Shown one piece after another: positions 9,384 through 17,236 of a stretch of DNA of 64,000 nt; position 1 is the stretch's first letter, and the number at the start of each line of letters is the position of its first letter. Origin of the DNA: PMNU01 sp035480575 (GTDB lineage: Bacteria; Patescibacteriota; Saccharimonadia; Saccharimonadales; UBA4665); assembly GCA_035480575.1 (NCBI GenBank), contig DATIHR010000022.1, positions 1 to 64,000 of the forward strand, in the 5' to 3' direction. A program made the translations under genes and the position numbers. A model generated the notes under the pieces. That model was not told the origin of the DNA, did no database searches, and saw nothing but the letters and a program-made list of their open reading frames with translations.

Positions 9384-9466
9384 GTTCGCGTTACACTCGC
9401 TTCAAGCAATGTAACAGAGTGAGTATAGCAGATTTGGTCCCTGTTATATAATGGTTATACCTACTT

Positions 9467-9931
9467 ATGGACACAAATATTACAAAATATAGGCAAAAAA
9501 TCGTTCAATTCCTCGTAAGCCTTAAAGATTTGCGGGTATTGGGGCTGTTTGTGTTTTTGGTTATTGTGCTGCTGGTAAGCTGGAGCGGCGTGAAGGCTAT
9601 AGAAACAAACTACACGTTGCAAAAGCAAATTGCCCAGTTGCAGCAAGAAAACGCCGTGCAGAAACTAGCCAACCAAAACCTGGCGCTAGAGAACGACTAC
9701 TACAAAACACCCCAGTACCTAGAACTGTCAGCGCGTAAAGATTTTGGCTTGGCGGCTGCGGGCGAAACAGTGTGGGTCGTGCCGAAGCATGTAGCGCTGG
9801 CACATACGGTAGATGTGCCCAAGCCGGTAGGTGTGTCAGCTGTTAAAACCGATACCAACAAGCGGCCGGCGTACCAGCGCAATGTAACTGCCTGGCTCGA
9901 CTTCTTATTCCATCGCCAACCGGCGCAATAA
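9467..9931 (+). CDS. FtsB/DivIC-like septum formation initiator
   Basis: A 154-residue single-pass membrane protein. A cytoplasmic N-terminus is followed by a TM segment at about 25-47 (LFVFLVIVLLVSW), then a Leu/Gln-rich coiled coil (about 50-80, LQKQIAQLQQENAVQ) and a short tail. This is the FtsB/DivIC topology, whose members link FtsL and FtsQ/DivIB in the divisome. The tail motif YYKTPQYLELSARKDFGLAAAGE matches the conserved family end, where the chain passes from helix to a short beta segment. TATAAT at 9447-9452 implies a leader of only about 8 nt. Confidence 0.8.
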   Translation: MDTNITKYRQKIVQFLVSLKDLRVLGLFVFLVIVLLVSWSGVKAIETNYTLQKQIAQLQQENAVQKLANQNLALENDYYKTPQYLELSARKDFGLAAAGETVWVVPKHVALAHTVDVPKPVGVSAVKTDTNKRPAYQRNVTAWLDFLFHRQPAQ

Positions 9932-9947
9932 CGGTTATTATGATTAC

Positions 9948-10469
9948 GTGAACGCTTTGAGGCGCTGTGTTGGTTTAGTAGCCGCCGCTGTTTGTATGGC
10001 AGTTGGATTTGGCGCTGCCACTGCCCACGCGCACATTAATGGCAAGGCACTGGTAAATATTAATGGCATCGACGTTATTGCCAGCACCAATCCGTATTCT
10101 ATAAACGACCAGGCGCCCGAACTCTACGAGACAAAACAAGTACTGACATTTTATATAAATAAAATCGCGCTGCCGGCATCGGTGCCGGCGGACGCAACGT
10201 TCCAGTGGTCGTGGGGTGACGACACGCCTGACGAGCAAGGCAGGCTTGCCCGCCATACCTACACGAAAGCAGGCACCTACCATGTAAAGGTATTGGCTCA
10301 AACGAAGGGCAGTACGGAATTTACGCGGCTCGATATAGTAGAGGTAACACTGAAGCAACAGCCACGAACGCTGGCTAATGTAATTACCTTGGGCGTAGGT
10401 ATTCTGGTTATTGGCGGTATTATTGCTGGCTTGCGGTGGGCGCACGCACCGCATAAAAAGCGGCGCTAG
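9948..10469 (+). CDS. secreted PKD-domain protein with C-terminal membrane anchor
   Basis: 173 residues: a signal peptide (residues 1-27, ending AHA), an Ig-like PKD domain at about 70-130 (FQWSWGDDTPDEQG...HTYTKAGTYHVKV) and a C-terminal TM helix (about 143-163) with a basic tail. It would sit on the outside of the membrane. The GTG start is exactly 6 nt after TATTAT (9936-9941), which suggests a leaderless transcript. It begins a four-gene run with the cupredoxin-like and polytopic membrane genes, which suggests a shared envelope role. The ligand is unknown. Confidence 0.75.
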   Translation: MNALRRCVGLVAAAVCMAVGFGAATAHAHINGKALVNINGIDVIASTNPYSINDQAPELYETKQVLTFYINKIALPASVPADATFQWSWGDDTPDEQGRLARHTYTKAGTYHVKVLAQTKGSTEFTRLDIVEVTLKQQPRTLANVITLGVGILVIGGIIAGLRWAHAPHKKRR

Positions 10470-10508
10470 CGCTGTGGTAGTATGGAACCATACGCAAGGA
10501 TAGTAACA

Positions 10509-10877
10509 ATGAAATCTAAATATATCGTGTTTGTTGTCGTGGCTATAGCCGTACTGGTTGGCCTATTTGTATTGCTTAGGCCAAAAGATTCGACGCAGCC
10601 ATCCACGTCGGCAACGAAGTCATTTGTACTGGTCGTTAAAGGCAAGCGGTTAGCGGAAGGCCCACAAACTCTGACGGTTAAAAAGGGTGATGTTGTGGCA
10701 ATCGCCATTACCTCTGACGAAGAAGAGGAGCTACACCTCCATGGCTACGACAAGAGTGTCGACCTAGAGCCAAACAAACAAGCCACGCTGCGTTTTACAG
10801 CCGATAAAACCGGCAATTTTCCGTATGAACTAGAGCATTCAAAAACGGATATCGGGTCGCTGCAAGTGCAGCCGTAG
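10509..10877 (+). CDS. cupredoxin-like membrane-anchored protein
   Basis: 122 residues: an N-terminal membrane anchor (about 5-25), a Ser/Thr-rich linker and a beta domain of cupredoxin type (TLTVKKGDVVAIAITSDEEEELHLHGYD, then LRFTADKTGNFPYELE). HLHGY supplies a His pair typical of this fold. The usual C-terminal Cys-x-His copper loop is not obvious, so copper binding is uncertain. ATG 10509 is chosen because AAGGA lies 8 nt upstream; an in-frame ATG at 10482 would add nine residues. It precedes the polytopic membrane gene by 2 nt. Confidence 0.7.
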   Translation: MKSKYIVFVVVAIAVLVGLFVLLRPKDSTQPSTSATKSFVLVVKGKRLAEGPQTLTVKKGDVVAIAITSDEEEELHLHGYDKSVDLEPNKQATLRFTADKTGNFPYELEHSKTDIGSLQVQP

Positions 10878-10879
10878 CC

Positions 10880-12211
10880 ATGAGCCCAATGCACATCGCC
10901 CTGTTTGCACATGCGTTCGGACAACGATACGACTTGCCTGTGCCGCTATGGCTATACATATATGGCGGAGCTGCCGCGGTGTTGTTGTCGTTTGTGGTAG
11001 TTGGCTATTTTGTAGACAAAAAACGCAGCACTGTGCGACCGCCGGTGTTTATCTGCATGGTGCCGCATTGGGTACGTGTAGCGCTTGGTGTGTTTGGATG
11101 CGCGCTATTGGGCCTTATTGTGCTGGCCGGTTTAGTAGGCGGCCAAGTACCCATACAAAACATAACGATTACCTTTTTTTGGATTACCTTTTTGCTTGGA
11201 TGTACGTACCTGACAGTACTGTTGGGCAACTGGTGGCCGTATATCCGGCCCACGAGCGTACTAGTGCGTTTAGCGGAGCGGCTTGCCGGTGTACGGTTGG
11301 GGCCGTTTGTGCGATACCCTGAACGCTTAGGCTATTACCCCGCGCTTGTAACGTATATTGGGTTGATATGGCTTGAGCTGTTGTCTACAGGTTTTGGCGT
11401 AGTGCCGCAAAACTTGGCTTGGGTGTTAGTTGGGTACAGCGTTGTGTCTGCCACGGGTGCTATTGTATTCGGCGCCCGCGATTGGTACCGGTATGGCGAT
11501 TTTTTTAGCGTCTTTTTTAGACTAATTGGCGCAATGGCGCCGTTTGTTCGCAAAGACGGCAACCTGTACGTGCGGCGGCCGCTGACTGGGCTACTGACGG
11601 CGACGCACCTGCGTTTTAGCTTGCTGTTATTTGTGTTATTTATGCTGTCCTCTACTGCTTTTGATGGCCTGCGCGATACCAAGGTGTTTAACCGTTTGCT
11701 TGCAGTAATGCCACAACTGTCTGGTCTAGATTTTTGGCTGTTATTGCTACTGCCCTGCGTTTTTTTGGCATTGTACATGGCATGTATGGGGGTAATGTAT
11801 AAACTTGTGCAGTCGGGGCGCACGGTGCGCGAACTGGCGGTTGTCTTTAGTGTAACGATTGTGCCCATTGCGTTCGCATACAATGTCGCGCACTATTGGA
11901 CATTGCTCGTCATTCAGGGGCAGCAACTTATTGCGCTTGTATCCGACCCATTAGGCTGGGGCTGGAATGTGTTTGGTACGGCGGGCTATACGGTTAACGT
12001 TGGTATCGTTGGCGCGTCCACGGTTTGGTACACCCAGGTGGGACTTATTGTGTTGGGTCACATTGCAGCGGTCTACCTAGCGCACCGTGTTGCCTTGCGT
12101 TTGTACCCCGATACAAAGCAGGCGGTGCGTAGCCAGTACCCAATGCTGGCACTCATGTTGCTGTATACCATGATCAGCTTGTGGATTATTGCCCAGCCTA
12201 TTACGGCTTAA
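10880..12211 (+). CDS. polytopic membrane protein, cupredoxin-associated
   Basis: 443 residues with about ten predicted membrane helices. The N-terminus, with AHAFGQRYDLPVPLWLY before the first helix, resembles a family of integral membrane proteins in Actinobacteria often labelled 'fenitrothion hydrolase', a name with weak functional basis. Several intramembrane His and Tyr residues occur (VAHYWTLL). It starts 2 nt after the cupredoxin-like gene, so the PKD, cupredoxin and this protein probably form an envelope complex, perhaps for copper or redox; function is not established. Confidence 0.7.
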   Translation: MSPMHIALFAHAFGQRYDLPVPLWLYIYGGAAAVLLSFVVVGYFVDKKRSTVRPPVFICMVPHWVRVALGVFGCALLGLIVLAGLVGGQVPIQNITITFFWITFLLGCTYLTVLLGNWWPYIRPTSVLVRLAERLAGVRLGPFVRYPERLGYYPALVTYIGLIWLELLSTGFGVVPQNLAWVLVGYSVVSATGAIVFGARDWYRYGDFFSVFFRLIGAMAPFVRKDGNLYVRRPLTGLLTATHLRFSLLLFVLFMLSSTAFDGLRDTKVFNRLLAVMPQLSGLDFWLLLLLPCVFLALYMACMGVMYKLVQSGRTVRELAVVFSVTIVPIAFAYNVAHYWTLLVIQGQQLIALVSDPLGWGWNVFGTAGYTVNVGIVGASTVWYTQVGLIVLGHIAAVYLAHRVALRLYPDTKQAVRSQYPMLALMLLYTMISLWIIAQPITA

Positions 12212-12223
12212 GCCACTCGCTAT

Positions 12224-12871
12224 TTAGATGTGCCGTTTTAGGGACGTGCCAAGTTTTAGTAGTACCCAGCTAACCAAAAAGAACAGCGCCATAATGCCTA
12301 TGGCGTGCGCAGCAACGCCGCCAAGACCGCCAACTTTATCTGGATTAAGAAACGGGTACGGGTACCAGCCGGTAGCCGCACCGCGCAGGCACACGTAGAT
12401 CAGGTATGTGCCGGGGAATACCAACCATACCGTGGCCTGGGTGGCTACCAAATGCGTGCGCGGTGGCTGGTATAGCCAGTCAATAAGCACGGCAACGGGC
12501 ATAATGTAGTGCACGACTACATTCACCCAAGGCAGCAGGGTGCCTACGTCTTCGTTACTGAGTAACAGGCCATATACAATGCCTACCAGCACAATTGCAA
12601 CCACGGCTGCACCGCGCGCCAGGTCGTCCGAGAGCTTAGGGGTACGGTGCTTCGCTAAAAAGTATGCGCCGCTTAGTAGTACGCCTGCGGCAAATATGTT
12701 GGAAAGATTGGTAAAGTAGCTAAAAAAGTTTACGACACTAAAGCTATTGGTAACATGCACCGATAGCTGTGCGGTAACGGCTAGCAACCCGAGTACGCCG
12801 AAAAATATGCGGTACGCAATAAGTAGCTGCCGTTTGGATGGTGTTTTGTTTGGGTGTGCTTTTTGCTTCAT
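12224..12871 (-). CDS. Pr6Pr-family integral membrane protein
   Basis: 215 residues with six membrane helices and the family signature FFSYFTNLSNI near residue 50, plus a conserved HY in helix 4 (VVHYIMPVAVLIDWL). Pr6Pr/FAR-17a/AIG1-type proteins share this six-helix layout; some eukaryotic relatives are lipid hydrolases, but bacterial function is unknown. The ATG at 12871 sits two nt after the stop of the upstream gene, so translation is probably coupled. The TTG at 12883 is an unlikely earlier start. It converges with the preceding plus-strand gene. Confidence 0.75.
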   Translation of the reverse strand: MKQKAHPNKTPSKRQLLIAYRIFFGVLGLLAVTAQLSVHVTNSFSVVNFFSYFTNLSNIFAAGVLLSGAYFLAKHRTPKLSDDLARGAAVVAIVLVGIVYGLLLSNEDVGTLLPWVNVVVHYIMPVAVLIDWLYQPPRTHLVATQATVWLVFPGTYLIYVCLRGAATGWYPYPFLNPDKVGGLGGVAAHAIGIMALFFLVSWVLLKLGTSLKRHI

Positions 12872-12873
12872 GG

Positions 12874-13728
12874 TTATTTGCAATAATCACTTGTTTTGCC
12901 AGCTTTGGCATCGCCGCCAGGCAGGGCAAGGGCCGCGGTTTTATCGGCTGCGGGCAGGTCGTTCAGCCAACAAATGCCATAGTACGCTTGCGATTTTACA
13001 TCCGCGTGGGCAGATGCGTATGCGGCATTTTTGGAAGCTTCGTTGGGCTTACGCAAATCGTAGACGCCAAAATCCATGCTTACATTTAGGGCAGGGTCGG
13101 GGAATCCTACGGCGCTGGCAATACTGTCGCCTGCTTTGAATGGTTTAGGGGTACTAAAGTTGGTCGTTTGCGATTGGTTTGCTTTCGCCTCTGGTAGTCC
13201 ATCTGCAAGCTGCTGGAATGCATCGCTTAGCGTCAGCAAGTGGTCGTAACGCAGCATAATACCGCAGTCGTTTATAAAGTCGAACAAGTATTGCTCGGTA
13301 CCGTTTTCTAGGTACCGTACTCCATCGACGGCAGTTGCATCCATAGCCAGCGACACATCGACGTCGTTATCTGTATTGTTGCCAAACAAAAAGCCACCAT
13401 GTGGTTTGTACTGGTTACGGGTTTGGCCTGGGTACAATATGGCTGTTGCTTGGCTAATATCTACCGGACTTTGGCTTAAGAGCGGATCCGGGCATGTCGG
13501 TGGTGTTGCCGCCGCTTTCCAGGCCGACCCATCGAATGCCCAGCTGGCCTGCGAAGTTTTATTGGATTTATTGCTTCTATTAACAGTAATTGCATTTTTA
13601 AATTCGCTGTTTTTGCCAAACACATAGTAGCCGGCGTATCCAACCACGCCCAGCATTACTAAAATAAGGAGCACAAGGAACACATGCCCGAAGCCTGCCT
13701 CGGAGCGTAATTGTTGTGTAGTTTTCAT
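12874..13728 (-). CDS. secreted M23-peptidase-like protein, probably non-catalytic
   Basis: 284 residues: a TM anchor at about 15-37 (VFLVLLILVMLGVVGYAGYYVF), then an extracellular domain. Segments KPHGGF, CGIMLRYDHLLTLS and FKAGDSIASAVG follow the order of LytM/M23 motifs (HxxG, YxHL, xxGxxIxxxG), but the zinc-binding Asp of the first motif and the final HxH are absent (VSMDFGVYDL). It is therefore probably a degenerate, binding-only relative. The start at 13728 lies 7 nt from TATAGT (13736-13741), and upstream in-frame starts would lie beyond this promoter. The family assignment is tentative. Confidence 0.5.
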   Translation of the reverse strand: MKTTQQLRSEAGFGHVFLVLLILVMLGVVGYAGYYVFGKNSEFKNAITVNRSNKSNKTSQASWAFDGSAWKAAATPPTCPDPLLSQSPVDISQATAILYPGQTRNQYKPHGGFLFGNNTDNDVDVSLAMDATAVDGVRYLENGTEQYLFDFINDCGIMLRYDHLLTLSDAFQQLADGLPEAKANQSQTTNFSTPKPFKAGDSIASAVGFPDPALNVSMDFGVYDLRKPNEASKNAAYASAHADVKSQAYYGICWLNDLPAADKTAALALPGGDAKAGKTSDYCK

Positions 13729-13844
13729 ATGTGTAACTATAGCGTGCCAGAGTGAGCAGCACAACGTGCTTGTGGTAATACGATAAAGTAGCGACGTTGT
13801 TACGTTGACGTTAGTAGTACTATCTTCTATGATGCGTGTCACAT

Positions 13845-14777
13845 ATGGGGCATCAGGAATACAACGAGTATTTTGTCGAGACTGCTGCGGGCGTGTTCAA
13901 GCCCGCTCCCTTAGTGCTTGCCGAGCAATTAACAGCCGACCAGGTCTGGGAATATAATCGTAATCCTGCACATCAGGGACCTACGGACCTGCGCTTTGAG
14001 CAAGGATCGGCAAACCTAGAGCTAGCACTCTGCTTGCCTCGGCCTGAAAATCAAGGAGCATTTGCCCGCGCAAAGACTATTTTTACTGATATATATAGGG
14101 GCGTCGATTCTCGCAAGCAATATGCTGCAGGCATTTTTTTGGATTACATGCCGGTTTACGCTAGGCGTATGGAGTGTGTATCGATTCCATCGTCCACACG
14201 CAGGCAGCTATACGAACGTCTTGGCAGGAAAGCGCTTAGCCAAGCACACGGAGAGTCGGGTGCCGCGCTAGGCAATTTTTATGAGACAACGTTTTTAGGC
14301 TTATGCGCTGGCATGGAGGACGAGCGATACTTAGCCTTTCCTGCGTCCGTGCGCGAAGAGGCGTCATCGCCACGGCATAAGAACTATAACCACGACGCCT
14401 ATTGGGTCCATCCTGCGAAAGTTCCAGTCCAGCTTAAAAGTAGCAAAGATAGCGACTCTAAGACCTACGAATCCACAGTGCCCAAAATAGCTGTTCGCGA
14501 CTATATTATGCGGTCTGCAGTTGATGTGTATGGCCAGGATAGATGGCAGGCAACGCGGCGCAGTAGCCCGCGACGCTACTCTATGCCTCGCAGTAGTATG
14601 GCGCAGCTGTTTCGTTTGACGGGCGAATGCATGATTGCCGACGCCGAGCAACGGCACCTACCTAAAGATAGGGCAGAGTACCTCGCGCTGCTTGAGTATA
14701 CGATGCAAAGACGCATCGATACCATCTGGGCTAAGTACTCGCATCGTGCTGCGCAATCATTAATTTCAGGGGAATGA
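13845..14777 (+). CDS. paralogue A of a tandem pair, possible PD-(D/E)XK-fold protein
   Basis: 310 residues, soluble. It shares long blocks with the next gene (LLAEQLTADQV, AGIFLDYMPVYARR, FLGLCAGMEDERY, FPASVREEA). The segment NHDAYW..PAKVPVQLKSS has the D...QxK arrangement of PD-(D/E)XK nucleases, where the (E/Q)xK strand binds metal; this is inference. TTGACG-18-TATGAT at 13805-13834 places transcription near 13841, so ATG 13845 is favoured over GTG 13836. The gene is divergent from the M23-like gene. No named family is recognised. Confidence 0.65.
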   Translation: MGHQEYNEYFVETAAGVFKPAPLVLAEQLTADQVWEYNRNPAHQGPTDLRFEQGSANLELALCLPRPENQGAFARAKTIFTDIYRGVDSRKQYAAGIFLDYMPVYARRMECVSIPSSTRRQLYERLGRKALSQAHGESGAALGNFYETTFLGLCAGMEDERYLAFPASVREEASSPRHKNYNHDAYWVHPAKVPVQLKSSKDSDSKTYESTVPKIAVRDYIMRSAVDVYGQDRWQATRRSSPRRYSMPRSSMAQLFRLTGECMIADAEQRHLPKDRAEYLALLEYTMQRRIDTIWAKYSHRAAQSLISGE

Positions 14778-14788
14778 GGGGGTAGTAT

Positions 14789-15658
14789 ATGGAAGTACCC
14801 CCGCAGCTTTTGCTTGCCGAGCAATTAACAGCCGACCAGGTTTCTGTGCTTAACCGCTACCCTATCCGTGACGATCATCGCCACGGCAAGGCTTATAGCC
14901 GGGCCACGAGATATCTAGAGCTAGCGCTCTGCCTGCCTGAGCCCGAGGAACAAGAGGAGGCACTGCGGCGTGCTGCAATTCGTTTTACTAAGCTCCAGGA
15001 AAGTAGCCGTACGTATGGGTATATGGCTGGTATTTTTTTGGACTACATGCCGGTCTACGCGAGGCGAATAGAGCAACTCTCGCAGCCTTCAATGCTTCGC
15101 AGGCAATTATACGGGCAATTGGGCAAGAAAGCTCTGGGCCTGGAACTCGAGCGGCCAGGTCGCGATTTGGGTCGTTTTTATGAAACCGTATTTTTAGGCT
15201 TATGCGCTGGCATGGAGGACGAACGTTATTTTGCCTTTCCTGCGTCCGTGCGCGAAGAGGCTACGTCACCCAAGAGTGCCAACTACAATCACGACGCCTA
15301 TTGGTTACAGAGCGGCAAAATTCCGGTGCAACTAAAAAGCGCCAGATCCCACGGTGGACAGGCCTATAAGGTCCCCATTATAAGGGTGCGCGATTGTCTA
15401 TTACGAAGCGCAATCGATGTGTATGGCAAGGGGCCGCTAGAGGCCCGGCCACGTGCGGGGCCTGGACGAACCTATACAATGCCTCCTGATCGTATGGGGA
15501 AGTTGTTTCGTTTGACCGGCGAGCTGATGGTTGCCGATGCCCAGCAACAGACGATACCAGAGGCCGACGCAGCGTACCTGACAAGTCTGCAAGGCAATAT
15601 ACAGAAGCGGATACGCACCGTTTGGTCTACGTATTCGCTGCCGGTTATAGAGGCATGA
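14789..15658 (+). CDS. paralogue B of a tandem pair, possible PD-(D/E)XK-fold protein
   Basis: 289 residues, clearly a duplicate of the preceding gene over its whole length, with the same NHDAYW...KIPVQLKSA segment. It starts 11 nt after the first copy behind a GAGGGGG ribosome-binding site, so the two are cotranscribed. Retention of the HD..QLK and GLCAGMEDERY motifs in both copies argues for function. They could act as a heterodimer; substrate and activity are unknown. Confidence 0.65.
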   Translation: MEVPPQLLLAEQLTADQVSVLNRYPIRDDHRHGKAYSRATRYLELALCLPEPEEQEEALRRAAIRFTKLQESSRTYGYMAGIFLDYMPVYARRIEQLSQPSMLRRQLYGQLGKKALGLELERPGRDLGRFYETVFLGLCAGMEDERYFAFPASVREEATSPKSANYNHDAYWLQSGKIPVQLKSARSHGGQAYKVPIIRVRDCLLRSAIDVYGKGPLEARPRAGPGRTYTMPPDRMGKLFRLTGELMVADAQQQTIPEADAAYLTSLQGNIQKRIRTVWSTYSLPVIEA

Positions 15659-15742
15659 CATCGCTGGACTGTGGGTGAGGGTAATCACAGTACACTATTC
15701 GTACAGGCAGTATACTAGTAATAAATATAAGGAGGGGCAGGC

Positions 15743-16906
15743 ATGAAACGAGCGCGACTGTTGGTGGGGGCAATTGTTATTACTGCGTTCGCGTTATTGG
15801 GCGCGGCCCGTATGGCGAGTGCCTACAGCATACACACTGGCGATGCGGTGAATGTATCGGGCAATAAGGTTGTACAAGATACGGTATACGCTGCCGGCAG
15901 CACCGTGAATATTGCAAGCGAAGTATACGGCGATGTCTTTTGTGCCGGCCAAACGGTTACGATTACGGGTACCGTGCATGGGGACGTTATATGTGCCGGC
16001 CAAACGATTACTATTACCGGCCACGTTACCGGCGATGTACGCCTGGCCGGCCAAAACGTTACTGTCAGCGCACCGGTTACCGGTAACGCCACGTTAGCAG
16101 GCCAAACATTTGTACTGTCGTCTTCTGGTTCTATTGGCGGCGATGCAACCGTAGGCTCTAGTAGCAGCACCCTTCGCGGGCCTATTGGGCGCGATTTAGT
16201 AGTTGGCGGCGGCACAGTCGTTATAGATAGCAGTGTTGGCCGCGACATAAAGGCCCAAGCGCAATCTATGGAACTGGCCAGTGGCGCACACGTCGGCGGT
16301 TCGATTAGCCTGGTAAGTCAGCAAGACGTCAAGAAGGATAAAGGAGCGGTTGTTGTTGGCAAAATAAGCCGCACCGAACCCACCCACGAACAGGCACGGT
16401 CTAAGCACGGGGCGGTGTTTGGCTTTGGGTTTGGCTGGTTTGTGTACTGGCTGGTGGCGCTGTTGGTTATGACACTAGCACTGACATTGCTATTCCCACG
16501 GCTGTTTGTAGGTGTCAGTGCCCATGCAATACCGCGCCCATGGAAAGCATTGCTTGTTGGTTTTGTAGCAAGTTTGGTTGTGCCTATTATTGTGCTCCTG
16601 TCGCTGGTAAGTATCGTCGGTATACCGCTCGCGATTGTGGTTGCCTGCTTGTGGCTTGCAGCGCTGCTTGTAAGTGGCCCGCTTTTTGGGTTTTACCTGG
16701 GCAGGCTTATACTGCGTGGCCCGTCTAGCCCACTGCTGATCGCATTAGTAGGCGTCGGCGCCTTAGTCATTTTGTACTTTATTCCTATTATCGGCGCACT
16801 GACGTTAGCGGCAAGTACCTGGATTGGCACCGGCATGTTGCTGTTGCATATATTTCGTAGTACCCCAAAGCCTGCATACGGGGCAATCGAGCACAAGTCT
16901 AAGTAA
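15743..16906 (+). CDS. bactofilin-like beta-helix membrane protein
   Basis: 387 residues: a signal peptide (1-27, ending ASA), then a right-handed beta-helix of short repeats (VYGDVFCAGQTVTITGTVHGDV...GHVTGDVRLAGQNVTV, about 40-200) like bactofilin/polymer-forming domains, then four hydrophobic helices (about 230-365). Such proteins may form an extracytoplasmic scaffold. It has a strong AAGGAGG site and a TATACT box further upstream, so it is a leadered gene, unlike many neighbours. Envelope organisation is the likely role; no enzyme motif is seen. Confidence 0.7.
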   Translation: MKRARLLVGAIVITAFALLGAARMASAYSIHTGDAVNVSGNKVVQDTVYAAGSTVNIASEVYGDVFCAGQTVTITGTVHGDVICAGQTITITGHVTGDVRLAGQNVTVSAPVTGNATLAGQTFVLSSSGSIGGDATVGSSSSTLRGPIGRDLVVGGGTVVIDSSVGRDIKAQAQSMELASGAHVGGSISLVSQQDVKKDKGAVVVGKISRTEPTHEQARSKHGAVFGFGFGWFVYWLVALLVMTLALTLLFPRLFVGVSAHAIPRPWKALLVGFVASLVVPIIVLLSLVSIVGIPLAIVVACLWLAALLVSGPLFGFYLGRLILRGPSSPLLIALVGVGALVILYFIPIIGALTLAASTWIGTGMLLLHIFRSTPKPAYGAIEHKSK

Positions 16907-16918
16907 AGTGTCTAAATA

Positions 16919-16947
16919 TTGACGGATTACCTCTGTTTTGGTACTAT
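16919..16947 (+). promoter_or_regulatory. promoter of tRNA-fMet
   Basis: TTGACG (16919-16924) and TACTAT (16942-16947) are separated by 17 nt and lie about 30 nt before the tRNA 5' end. Confidence 0.6.
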
Positions 16948-16978
16948 ATATCTAGTTTGCCTATCTAGGCACAGATAT

Positions 16979-17053
16979 CGCGGGGTGGAGCAGCGGCAGC
17001 TCGCGTGGCTCATAACCACGAGGTCAGAGGTTCGAGTCCTCTCCCCGCAACCA
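16979..17053 (+). tRNA. initiator tRNA-fMet (CAT)
   Basis: A cloverleaf with anticodon loop CTCATAA. The first pair of the acceptor stem is C1 x A72 mismatched (CGCGGGG against CCCCGCA), the hallmark of bacterial initiator tRNA. Three G-C pairs in the anticodon stem (GTGG / CCAC) also fit. CCA is encoded (17051-17053). A terminator follows within 10 nt. Confidence 0.95.
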
Positions 17054-17060
17054 AACAAGG

Positions 17061-17087
17061 CACCCACTTTCGTGGGTGTTTTGTTTT
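17061..17087 (+). terminator. intrinsic terminator after tRNA-fMet
   Basis: CACCCAC and GTGGGTG pair around a short loop, followed by TTTTGTTTT. Confidence 0.8.
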
Positions 17088-17155
17088 GGTTTTGAGAGTC
17101 GGGCTCAAACCTGCGGTAGCATGTATCACAGACACAGCCTGATATAGTTAAGCTA

Positions 17156-17236
17156 ATGGCCAATAAAGTGAAAGCCCCGCTTGGTGCAAGTCTTGTAGTA
17201 TTGTCGTCAATTTTAATATTTTTTATCCAAATGTGA
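17156..17236 (+). CDS. putative 26-aa single-pass membrane peptide
   Basis: ATG 17156 lies 7 nt after TATAGT (17143-17148), the same spacing as many leaderless starts in this window. The 26-residue product is a short basic head followed by one hydrophobic helix (ASLVVLSSILIFFIQM). It overlaps the 3' end of the convergent thioredoxin-like gene by 14 nt. It could be a chance frame. Confidence 0.3.
   Translation: MANKVKAPLGASLVVLSSILIFFIQM

Noticed and set aside
11335..11883. Minus-strand frame of 182 codons inside the polytopic membrane gene
   Set aside because: Antisense shadow: low-complexity Ser/Asn/Arg product and no ribosome-binding site or promoter at its start.
16927..17163. Minus-strand frame covering tRNA-fMet
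   Set aside because: The tRNA cloverleaf, promoter and terminator on the plus strand explain this stretch.
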